From: Bacteroidaceae bacterium
GTDB taxonomy: Bacteria > Bacteroidota > Bacteroidia > Bacteroidales > Bacteroidaceae
Reading direction: 5' to 3'
Assembly: GCA_900770665.1 (NCBI GenBank)
Contig: CAAGKZ010000095.1
Location: 1 to 8,009, forward strand
DNA length: 8,009 nucleotides
Below are positions 1-6,024 of the stretch, in pieces (the first letter of the stretch is position 1; the number at the start of each line of letters is the position of its first letter). Position numbers and translations under genes: made by a program. The notes below the pieces were generated by a model. The model was not told the DNA's origin. It ran no database searches and was given only the letters and a program-made list of their open reading frames with translations.

Positions 1-137
1 CAGTTGGTTACACGTAGCGCAGGCGAAGTTTGCGCCGTGTAGGTTGCGATAAGCAAGGATTGTCAAAGGATCTCAAAAACAAAACATGAGATATCTCCCA
101 TACGGTCGATATGACACGAATGATGAGTTTTGAAATG

Positions 138-392
138 TTGGGTCAACTGCGATATTATTGCATTTTATTTAGAACAGAAATACAAAAGACATAAGAACGA
201 GATTTCCAAATTTTGACAGAAGTACATAAACCAACATTCGTTGGTTACATAAGATTCAATTATAAGCCCCTATACCTGCGATAAAGACAAGCCTTTTGGT
301 TATTAGATATAGTGAGGCTGACTAAAAAGGCTCTTCTGTTCTTATGTTCTTTTGTCTAAAAATTAAGGTAATAAAATAGCAGTTGACCCCAA
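138..392. mobile_element. Putative MITE-like element with imperfect terminal inverted repeats
   Basis: The left end begins TTGGGTCAACTGC (138-150). The right end, read on the minus strand, begins TTGGGGTCAACTGC (392-379), one G longer. Similarity continues inward: both arms have a TATTATT/TTTTATTA-like stretch, then TTTAG, then ACAAAAGACATAAGAAC on the left (about 182-198) against ACAAAAGAACATAAGAAC on the right, so the arms match imperfectly over about 60-70 bases with one gap of about 9 bases. The element is 255 bp with no coding capacity. No target-site duplication is visible at the flanks. The start of the motif (TTGGGTCAAC) recurs at 493-502, which suggests a further partial copy. It could instead be a dispersed structured repeat with no transposition history. 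Confidence 0.42.
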
Positions 393-441
393 AGCTGTTA
401 ATACAGAGTGTCAACGAAGTATCTTTATTGAACGCGGCTTT

Positions 442-469
442 AGATCTTTCGACTTCGCTCAAGATGACA
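442..469. repeat. Dispersed intergenic motif, copy 1 (CTTTCGACTTCGCTC...GATGACA)
   Basis: The stretch contains TCGACTTCGCTC followed by AAGATGACA. A related, longer version lies at 7448-7479 (TCGTCGCTACGCTC, then GGGATGACA). Both share the layout TCG...CGCTC...GATGACA. Motifs of this type (minus-strand form GTCATC..GAGCGAAG) occur widely between genes in Bacteroidales; that statement is from memory, not from a search. It lies outside any supported gene. Confidence 0.4.
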
Positions 470-602
470 TTGTTCGCGATAAAAACAAGACGTTGGGTCA
501 ACATCTTTATTATTACTCCAATTAATATGAAGTATGTTTTGCTCGCTTTATATGTAAGTAAACTTCCACACATGCTGACTCACAAAACTCGGTATCTTAA
601 TT

Positions 603-653
603 CCCCCTCGGCCTTCGGCCACTCCCCCTTTGTTGCATCAAAGTGGGAGAGCT
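603..653. repeat. Two-hairpin dispersed repeat, copy A
   Basis: A C-rich leader is followed by hairpin 1, GGCC-TTC-GGCC (610-620), then hairpin 2, CTCCCCCTTTG (622-632) pairing with CAAAGTGGGAG (639-649) with one mismatch, then AGCT (650-653). Copies at 694-740 and 5949-5999 have the same order: C-rich leader, 4-bp stem closed by TTC, A/AC spacer, CTCC..GGAG stem, terminal AGCT. It is noncoding. No U-tract follows on either strand, so it is not a standard intrinsic terminator. Confidence 0.6.
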
Positions 654-693
654 GTAATACAAATAGAAGTTTTGTCAAAAAATTACTTGTTTG

Positions 694-740
694 TTCGCTC
701 CGCTCTTCGAGCACCTCCCTTCAAAAGGAGTGGCGGAGCT
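694..740. repeat. Two-hairpin dispersed repeat, copy C (diverged)
   Basis: Hairpin 1 is GCTC-TTC-GAGC (702-712); hairpin 2 is CTCC-C-TT (715-721) pairing with AAGGAG (725-730) with one bulged C; the copy ends GGAGCT at 740. It is about 40 bp from copy A in the same orientation. Its stem sequences differ from copies A and B but the pairing and element order are kept. Confidence 0.5.
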
Positions 741-821
741 TTAAAATTGCCCCGGAGTTTTTACATAACTTACCTTTGGGCAAACACACCGGCATGTCCC
801 TACATTCGCGAAACACCAACA

Positions 822-865
822 ACAACGAACCCTAAAAGTTTGAGAAAACTTTCAGGGTTCGTTGT
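822..865 (-). terminator. 20-bp-stem hairpin, probable terminator of the BspA-like gene
   Basis: Bases 822-841 and 846-865 form a 20-bp stem with one imperfect position (a G-U pair in minus-strand RNA, a mismatch in plus-strand RNA). The 4-base loop is GAGA on plus and TCTC on minus. It lies 53 bp beyond the stop codon of the BspA-like gene. The minus-strand 3' flank (TTGTTGGTGTTT) is U-rich but not a clean U-tract, so this may act as a rho-independent terminator, a transcript-end stabiliser, or a two-way terminator if a plus-strand gene lies to the left. The stem is long for a typical intrinsic terminator. Confidence 0.5.
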
Positions 866-918
866 CACTAAGTTTTATGATTCAAAAAGTTGCGGTTTTC
901 AATTACATGAAGCTCTTC

Positions 919-3918
919 TTACTTTGAAATCAGTTTGCGCACCGTGCCATCGGAATAACGCACAACAGTTATGCCACTTTGCGGTTTGGACAGACGGCGA
1001 CCGTCGAGACTGTAATAACCGACAGCTTGCATGGAATCATCGCCTACAACATCTTTGATTTCGGTTTCCAAATCGTCTATCAATGTAAATTTACTCCAGT
1101 CAGTAGCCTGGTAGTCGGCCAAACTTCCCTTTGGTATATGCACCTCGGCAGTATAGTCGGAGAAAGTTGGATATAAACGTCCATAACCGGTGTAAACCAC
1201 CTTAGACAACTCCGGCGGTGTTGTTGCACGCACTGTAATCATTTGCAAAACAACATCTTCAAACGCAGAGTGTCCAATACTCTTTAATGTTGAGGGGAAT
1301 TCTATTGTCTTCAATGAAGTACACTCGCTGAAAGCATTGTTTGCTATATTTTCAAGACTTTCGGGCAAACGAACCTCGGACAATACACTACAACGCATAA
1401 AAGCAAACTCAGCAATAGTGTCGAGACCAACAGGTAATTCAATTTTTTGCAAGTTGCTGCAACGCGCAAACGAAGATTCTCCCAATGTAAGTTTCTGTTC
1501 TTCGCTACGCTCTTCAAACTCAACCTTTACAAGATTCTTGGCATTATCGAACACCCCTTGTGGAAGCACCCTCACATTGGCACCAATTATAACCTTATCG
1601 GCTGTACAACCATTGGACGTTGAAAAGAAGAATATGCCTGCACCTTTTGCATCAGGAACATCATAATAGACCTTTGCAATTGACTCACAGTTGCGGAAAG
1701 CATAAGTTCCAATAGTCTCTAGTGTTGAAGGCAAAGTCAAGGTTGTAAAAGACTTGCAGTATGCAAAAGCGTTCTTACCGATATATTTAAGCGACGAAGG
1801 AAAATCGACTGCATTCAACAGTTCACAACGGCTGAAAGCATAATCGCCAATCTCTTCCAAATTTTCCGGCAAGTTAATCTCTGTTATATTAGCATTATAT
1901 TTCAGGCCATAAAGACTTTCTGTACCAAAAGCACTGTCACCGATGCGGCGCAACGAAGACGGGAAAGTAATCTTTTTGATTCTTCCTTTGCTAGCTTCAG
2001 AGCCGACATAACCTCCATAGTTGATATGACAAGAGAAGTTGTCTGCAATAGATATTGTCCCCTCGCGAAAATCAAGATGCACATCATTGCAGGATTCATC
2101 AAATATATAAGCTAGAGCAATGTTTCCTAAATAAAGGATTTCATTTTTACCGTTCTTGATAAACTGCTCTTGCCAAGGAGTACCATAGAAAGAGTTGGCA
2201 TTTACACTCTCAAGAGAAGTAGGGCAATTGAAAGCCTCAAGAGAGGTACAATCTGCGAACGCGGAAGCTTCAATTCGTTTGAGCGTATTCGGGAACAACA
2301 AGTATTTGATGTTCGAACATCCATTGAAAGCACTTTTACCAATATACGAAAGTCCGTTCGAGAATTCAATATCAGAAATCTCCGGACATCCCGAGAATAA
2401 TCCATCGGGTATGGAATCGAGTGAACAGAGCTTTAGTTTCAAATCGTTGGCATCACCTACAAGTGAACGACAATTCGCAAAGGCATATTCTCCTATCTTG
2501 GAAATTGCACTTATGTCACCGATATTAGCCAAAGCAACACAACCGGAAAACATATATGGCGAAAGTTCTTCTACCGCCAAAGGCATTTTAAATGAACGTA
2601 GCGCCGAACATGAATTGAATGCATATTCATCTATCCTCTCGACACATTCAGGCACCACTACTTCAACAAGGCTATTGCTTCCAGCGAATGCGTACATACC
2701 GACATTCTTCGTTCCTTTTGGCAGTACAACACGTTTGAGTTCAGAACCATTGAACGCACCGGCCAATCCTTTGCCATAGCAATTGTAATAACTGTTGCCT
2801 CCACCTAAACCATTGAGTTCACTACCAACATATTCAACATAGGTAGAATCTGATATGTAACAAGCATAATGAGTTCCGCTATTTACAAAATCTGCAATTT
2901 TAACCGTGACCGTTCCATACGATTCGTCTCCCGGGACGAGTTCAACATCGTACAAATCGAGTGATTCAAGATTGGAAATCCTTCCCGAAGCCTCTTTTAG
3001 ATACTTTATATCCGCAGCATTGAGTTTTCCTTTTATGACCAACTCGCGTATTTTTACACTCTCCAAGTCTGCAACAGCCATACGGAGTTCTCCGGGTTCC
3101 TCTACATATATCGTATCACTTGTGCCAACGGTTGTAGAAGTATAGCCAACAGTCAATTTATACGATGCTTCACCTGCATGATACATATTATCCTCGGGAG
3201 CATGTGCGGTTATAGTAGCCTCACCCGAAGCCAAAGGAATTACCGTTCCATCCTTTTTTACCATAGCTACATATGGATTGCTACTTGTGTACTCAACATT
3301 CTGGAGAGCACCTTCAAGAACAGGAGCATCAAAAGCTTCGCCAAGCACAGCGGTTGCCGATAATTTACTGTACGCTAGGTTGCGGTCTTCATTTGGAGCA
3401 TTGTGAGTGACGGCAATACTGTATAATAACATTTGCGCTACACTGCGAGAGCTCATACTGAATGTAAATGAGATGCGACCACTGCCTTTACCTTGAAATT
3501 TCATCTCGGGAGAAATTCCCTCTATTTGTACATTTGCTGGAGTAAATACCGTTTCACCCACTTTTACCTCTTTCAACACAATTTCCGTGTCCCCATAAAA
3601 GAATTCACTACATTGTATTGCATATAATGAAATATCTGTAACATCTGTATATTCACCTACAGAAACCATTGTTACAATGCCGGGATGTGGATAAAAACCT
3701 TTCTCGCCAATTACTTGGTAAGCATATCCATCTACAGGAGTAGCGCACTCTTCATGATACACCGAACCAAAAGGATCAACATGTAAAAAGGTATCTTCGG
3801 ACGAAGCTTCAAAAATCCAGCTATCAGCCCACATCTCATCATTAAAATAAGTTGTCCTCACTCCGGCTATAGCACCAATGGTAAGAAACAGAGAAAAAAA
3901 TGCAGTAATATACCTCAT
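919..3918 (-). CDS. BspA-like leucine-rich-repeat surface protein with Ig-like domain
   Basis: A 999-residue predicted exported protein. Residues 1-19 form a Sec signal peptide with an Ala-Ile-Ala cleavage site at 16-18 and no lipobox cysteine. Residues 20-180 form an unassigned, probably beta-rich region. About 185-258 resembles a bacterial Ig-like (Big_2) fold (SSNPYVAMV, then SGEATITA). Residues 386-893 carry LRR_5/BspA repeats: the motif IGxxAF recurs about 17 times, its Phe at 411, 434, 457, 480, 508, 531, 554, 577, 664, 695, 718, 741, 790, 817, 840, 863 and 886, mostly exactly 23 residues apart and usually followed by xxC. The array is interrupted at about 578-645 and 745-785. The last 35 residues (GYYSLDGRRL...GTVRKLISK) resemble tails common on exported Bacteroidales proteins. 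Family members bind host proteins or other bacteria; the ligand here is unknown. The ATG at 3918 is preceded by an AT-rich leader without a strong Shine-Dalgarno site. It lies 59 bp after the PLP-enzyme gene. Confidence 0.9.
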   Translation of the reverse strand: MRYITAFFSLFLTIGAIAGVRTTYFNDEMWADSWIFEASSEDTFLHVDPFGSVYHEECATPVDGYAYQVIGEKGFYPHPGIVTMVSVGEYTDVTDISLYAIQCSEFFYGDTEIVLKEVKVGETVFTPANVQIEGISPEMKFQGKGSGRISFTFSMSSRSVAQMLLYSIAVTHNAPNEDRNLAYSKLSATAVLGEAFDAPVLEGALQNVEYTSSNPYVAMVKKDGTVIPLASGEATITAHAPEDNMYHAGEASYKLTVGYTSTTVGTSDTIYVEEPGELRMAVADLESVKIRELVIKGKLNAADIKYLKEASGRISNLESLDLYDVELVPGDESYGTVTVKIADFVNSGTHYACYISDSTYVEYVGSELNGLGGGNSYYNCYGKGLAGAFNGSELKRVVLPKGTKNVGMYAFAGSNSLVEVVVPECVERIDEYAFNSCSALRSFKMPLAVEELSPYMFSGCVALANIGDISAISKIGEYAFANCRSLVGDANDLKLKLCSLDSIPDGLFSGCPEISDIEFSNGLSYIGKSAFNGCSNIKYLLFPNTLKRIEASAFADCTSLEAFNCPTSLESVNANSFYGTPWQEQFIKNGKNEILYLGNIALAYIFDESCNDVHLDFREGTISIADNFSCHINYGGYVGSEASKGRIKKITFPSSLRRIGDSAFGTESLYGLKYNANITEINLPENLEEIGDYAFSRCELLNAVDFPSSLKYIGKNAFAYCKSFTTLTLPSTLETIGTYAFRNCESIAKVYYDVPDAKGAGIFFFSTSNGCTADKVIIGANVRVLPQGVFDNAKNLVKVEFEERSEEQKLTLGESSFARCSNLQKIELPVGLDTIAEFAFMRCSVLSEVRLPESLENIANNAFSECTSLKTIEFPSTLKSIGHSAFEDVVLQMITVRATTPPELSKVVYTGYGRLYPTFSDYTAEVHIPKGSLADYQATDWSKFTLIDDLETEIKDVVGDDSMQAVGYYSLDGRRLSKPQSGITVVRYSDGTVRKLISK

Positions 3919-3942
3919 ATACTTTTCTGTTTAAATAATTTA

Positions 3943-3973
3943 TATATTTACGAACCGGGAAATACGTTCCCAA
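3943..3973 (-). promoter_or_regulatory. Weak candidate promoter for the BspA-like gene
   Basis: In the 59-bp gap before the BspA-like gene the minus strand has a TTG box (3973-3971) and, 20 nt later, TAAATATA (3950-3943). The spacing fits the Bacteroidetes -33/-7 layout, but the -7 box lacks the conserved TTTG. A 5-bp hairpin (GGGAA 3957-3961 with TTCCC 3967-3971) overlaps it and has no U-tract on the minus strand, so it does not look like a terminator for the upstream gene. Read-through from upstream is equally possible. Confidence 0.2.
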
Positions 3974-3977
3974 AAAA

Positions 3978-5150
3978 TCAAGCAATTTTGTCGTATGCTT
4001 CCTTTATCTGGTTGAGTGCCTTTTCGAGTACCGAGCGTGGGCATCCGAGGTTCATGCGCATGAAGCCCGAGCCCTCCTCGCCGAACATTGCACCGTCGTT
4101 CATACCCACCTTTGCCTCGCGGATGAAGAACTCGACCAACTTATCGTGTGGCAAGCCAAGACCGCGTGCATCCAAGAACACCAAGAACGAAGCCTGTGGG
4201 CGAATCATGCCCATCTTTGGCATATTGTCCTTGAGATACTGCTCCATGTAGTCGATGTTTGCCTCAACATATTCAAGCATCTGCTCAACCCACTCCTCGC
4301 CCTGCTCGTATGCAGTTGCAACAGGCCCTGTTGCGAATACGTGCGCAGTGTCGAGCTCGCTCTTGCGCAGGAACTCGTTGTACTGCTGGCGAATTTCGGG
4401 GTTCTGTATTATGTGGTATGAGCTCTTGAGACCGGCAATGTTGAATGTCTTGCTTGCAGCCATAAAGGTGATGCAGCAGTTCTTTGCAGCCTCGCTTACG
4501 CTTGCGAATGGGGTGTGTTTGTAACCCTTAAGTGCCATATCGCAGTGAATCTCGTCGCTGATAACGAGTACGTTGTTCTTGACGCAGATGTCGCACATGC
4601 GCTGCAACTCCTCCTTTGTCCAAACACGGCCACATGGGTTGTGGGGGTTGCACAAAAGGAACACCTTGCAATCCTTCACCTTCTCCTCGAAATCGGCAAA
4701 GTCAATCTGCAACTGTCCATCAACAAGTTTCAAAGGATTGTACACGAGTGTACGCTCAAGGTCGTGTGTCACGTGGTGGTATGGGTGATACACCGGTGGC
4801 TGAATCATCACCTTGTCGCCGGCCTTTGTAAAGCACTGCAATGCAAAGGAGATTGCAGGCACAATGCCACCTACAAAGCCTATCTCATCGGCCTCAATCT
4901 GCCAACCGTAACGGCGCGACACCCACCCTTGGATGGCAGGACGCCAACGCTTGCATATATAACTGTAACCAAGGAGTTCGTGGCTCAGGCGGTTACGTAT
5001 TGCATCGACAATAAAGTCGGGGGTCTTGAAGTCCATATCGGCAATCCACATTGGCAATACCTCCTCGGTGCCGAACATCTCCTTCAGGTTGTCATACTTC
5101 AGGCAATCGGTGTGCTTGCGCTGAACGATTTCGTCAAAATTGTACTTCAT
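3978..5150 (-). CDS. MalY/PatB-type PLP-dependent aminotransferase / C-S lyase
   Basis: A 390-residue cytosolic PLP enzyme of fold type I, close to full length for the MalY/PatB family. Visible landmarks: VLPMWIADMDF at 31-41, typical of MalY/PatB; PPVYHPY at 118-124, whose Tyr121 stacks in the active site; NPHNPCGRVW at 168-177; SDEIH at 198-202, whose Asp199 contacts the cofactor ring nitrogen; SKTFNIAGL at 233-241, with Lys234 as the Schiff-base lysine; and the FMRMN segment (363-367), with Arg365 as the likely carboxylate anchor. Family members cleave C-S bonds of cystathionine or cysteine conjugates, giving homocysteine or a thiol, pyruvate and ammonia; some act as aminotransferases, so the exact substrate is open. 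The ATG follows the ATPase stop codon after one base (TAA-A-ATG), indicating translational coupling. E. coli MalY also represses the maltose regulon, but that role cannot be inferred here. Confidence 0.9.
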   Translation of the reverse strand: MKYNFDEIVQRKHTDCLKYDNLKEMFGTEEVLPMWIADMDFKTPDFIVDAIRNRLSHELLGYSYICKRWRPAIQGWVSRRYGWQIEADEIGFVGGIVPAISFALQCFTKAGDKVMIQPPVYHPYHHVTHDLERTLVYNPLKLVDGQLQIDFADFEEKVKDCKVFLLCNPHNPCGRVWTKEELQRMCDICVKNNVLVISDEIHCDMALKGYKHTPFASVSEAAKNCCITFMAASKTFNIAGLKSSYHIIQNPEIRQQYNEFLRKSELDTAHVFATGPVATAYEQGEEWVEQMLEYVEANIDYMEQYLKDNMPKMGMIRPQASFLVFLDARGLGLPHDKLVEFFIREAKVGMNDGAMFGEEGSGFMRMNLGCPRSVLEKALNQIKEAYDKIA

Positions 5151-5151
5151 T

Positions 5152-5934
5152 TTATATTTGTGTTATATCTATTCTATTGTTTTCCTTGTCGTAGACAATG
5201 CCGTCGCCGTCGATAAAACGTTGCAACAATCCGTCGGCCGCAAGCTCTTGCGCACTACCCTCGTAAAGAGCGCCATCGCATATAAGCCACAATTTATTGG
5301 CAAAACGCAGTGCCATTTCAATATCGTGGGTCGACACCACCACAGCCTTGCCGTCATCGGTTGTCAATGCGCGCAGTGTGCGAAACAGTTGCACCTTGCT
5401 GCGGAAATCGAGGAACGCCGTGGGTTCGTCGAGCAACATCAGCGGTGTCTGCTGTGCAATAGCCTTTGCTATAAGGCATTTCTGTCTCTCGCCATCGCTC
5501 AACGTGCTGACCACACGGGCGGCAAGATGCGCAATACCCATTCGTTCCATTGCAGCCGTAACGATGGTCTTGTCCTCACCTGTCAAGCGCCCCAGGAAAC
5601 CGGTATAAGGCGTGCGTCCCAATGCAACAAGTTCACTAACCGTGAGTGTTGCAAAGTTATTCTCGGTGAGCACCACCGACACGCACTTTGCAAGTTCTGC
5701 CGGTGAGAGATTGGCGACATCACCCTTTGCAAACTCCACCCTGCCCGACAGTGGCGGTTGGAAAGCCGACAGCGTGCGCAGGAGCGTGGATTTGCCGGCA
5801 CCGTTCAAGCCGATGAGCGCAACAACCTCACCCGCACGGAGCGTGGCATTAATTGTTCCAACCACAACCTTGCGCTCTTGTCCGGCTTTGTAACCGACAT
5901 CAAGTGTCTCTATTTTGAGAAGCGGCGCCTGCAT
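5152..5934 (-). CDS. ABC transporter ATP-binding protein, iron-chelate/cobalamin (FecE/BtuD) type
   Basis: A 260-residue nucleotide-binding subunit that would power import of a ferric chelate, haem or corrinoid through a FecCD/BtuC-type permease. In residue order: Walker A GLNGAGKST (42-50), signature LSDGERQK (145-152, in place of LSGGQ), Walker B LMLLDEP (165-171), D-loop FLD (174-176) and H-loop STHD (201-204, His203). The usual Q-loop Gln is not obvious: the segment reads VVLTENNF (87-94). The start is set at the ATG of 5932-5934. The frame is open up to 5988, but those 18 extra codons lie in the two-hairpin repeat, and homology begins at the LLKIETLDVGY segment just after the chosen Met. 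AGG lies a few bases upstream of this ATG. No permease or binding-protein gene is adjacent: upstream is a peptidase, downstream the PLP enzyme. Confidence 0.88.
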   Translation of the reverse strand: MQAPLLKIETLDVGYKAGQERKVVVGTINATLRAGEVVALIGLNGAGKSTLLRTLSAFQPPLSGRVEFAKGDVANLSPAELAKCVSVVLTENNFATLTVSELVALGRTPYTGFLGRLTGEDKTIVTAAMERMGIAHLAARVVSTLSDGERQKCLIAKAIAQQTPLMLLDEPTAFLDFRSKVQLFRTLRALTTDDGKAVVVSTHDIEMALRFANKLWLICDGALYEGSAQELAADGLLQRFIDGDGIVYDKENNRIDITQI

Positions 5935-5948
5935 ATCCTGTCTATATA

Positions 5949-5999
5949 TCCCCCTCCCTGCTTCGCAGTACTCCCCCCTTGCAAACAAGTGGGAGAGCT
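5949..5999. repeat. Two-hairpin dispersed repeat, copy B, between peptidase and ATPase genes
   Basis: It fills most of the 90-bp gap between the peptidase stop and the ATPase start. Hairpin 1 is CTGC-TTC-GCAG (5958-5968); hairpin 2 is CTCCCCCCTTG (5971-5981) pairing imperfectly with CAAGTGGGAG (5986-5995), ending AGCT at 5999. It matches copy A (603-653) in order and spacing. On the minus strand the G-rich arm (GGGAGGGGGA) sits about 15 bases before the ATPase start and might influence ribosome access. There is no U-tract after the hairpins in the minus direction, so read-through is expected. Confidence 0.6.
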
Positions 6000-6024
6000 A
6001 AACCGCTAATGGAGGGAACGGCAA

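Larger units (their letters stand above)
1..918. other. Gene-free repeat-rich intergenic region
   Basis: No reading frame in these roughly 900 bases looks like a real gene: frames are short, open on both strands, and run straight through inverted repeats. The stretch holds a MITE-like element (138-392), a dispersed motif (442-469), two copies of a two-hairpin repeat (603-653, 694-740) and a 20-bp-stem hairpin (822-865). Smaller structures are a 7-bp perfect hairpin at 229-246 (AACCAAC, loop ATTC), the palindrome GAGATATCTC at 88-97, and an 8-bp inverted pair AGCCTTTT/AAAAGGCT at 290-297 and 325-332. A plus-strand frame open from the left edge stops at 40-42; it is too short to tell whether it is a gene end. 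No tRNA or rRNA was recognised. Confidence 0.7.

Noticed and set aside
1..42. Plus-strand frame open from the left edge, stopping at TAG 40-42
   Set aside because: Thirteen codons with no recognisable C-terminus; cannot be distinguished from chance.
322..573. Minus-strand frame of 83 codons
   Set aside because: It translates the right arm of the MITE-like element and the dispersed motif; no start context or domain.
603..740. Neighbouring repeats considered as a CRISPR array
   Set aside because: Only two diverged units, each made of two hairpins, with no conserved repeat-spacer pattern and no cas genes.
747..778. Plus-strand TTG (747-749) and TACCTTTG (771-778) resembling a promoter
   Set aside because: The boxes fit, but no plus-strand gene follows before the convergent BspA gene. 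Probably chance or part of repeat sequence, though a noncoding transcript cannot be excluded.
778..803. Imperfect palindrome around CCGG (GGGCAAAC...CATGTCCC)
   Set aside because: Pairing beyond a few bases is poor; too weak to list as a feature.
383..1058. Two overlapping plus-strand frames (383-835 and 630-1058)
   Set aside because: They run through the hairpin repeats and the long hairpin, and the second overlaps the BspA C-terminus antisense. Their protein sequences look like translated repeats.
2195..2779. Plus-strand frame of 194 codons opposite the BspA-like gene
   Set aside because: It is a shadow of the repetitive LRR coding sequence; the minus frame shows perfect 23-residue periodicity.
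3957..3971. Short hairpin after the PLP-enzyme gene as a terminator
   Set aside because: Only a 5-bp stem, and the T/A run lies on the wrong side for minus-strand termination.
4515..5216. Long plus-strand frame (233 codons) opposite the PLP enzyme
   Set aside because: It is antisense to a clear MalY/PatB gene with intact catalytic motifs, has no recognisable domain, and runs across the ATPase-MalY junction.
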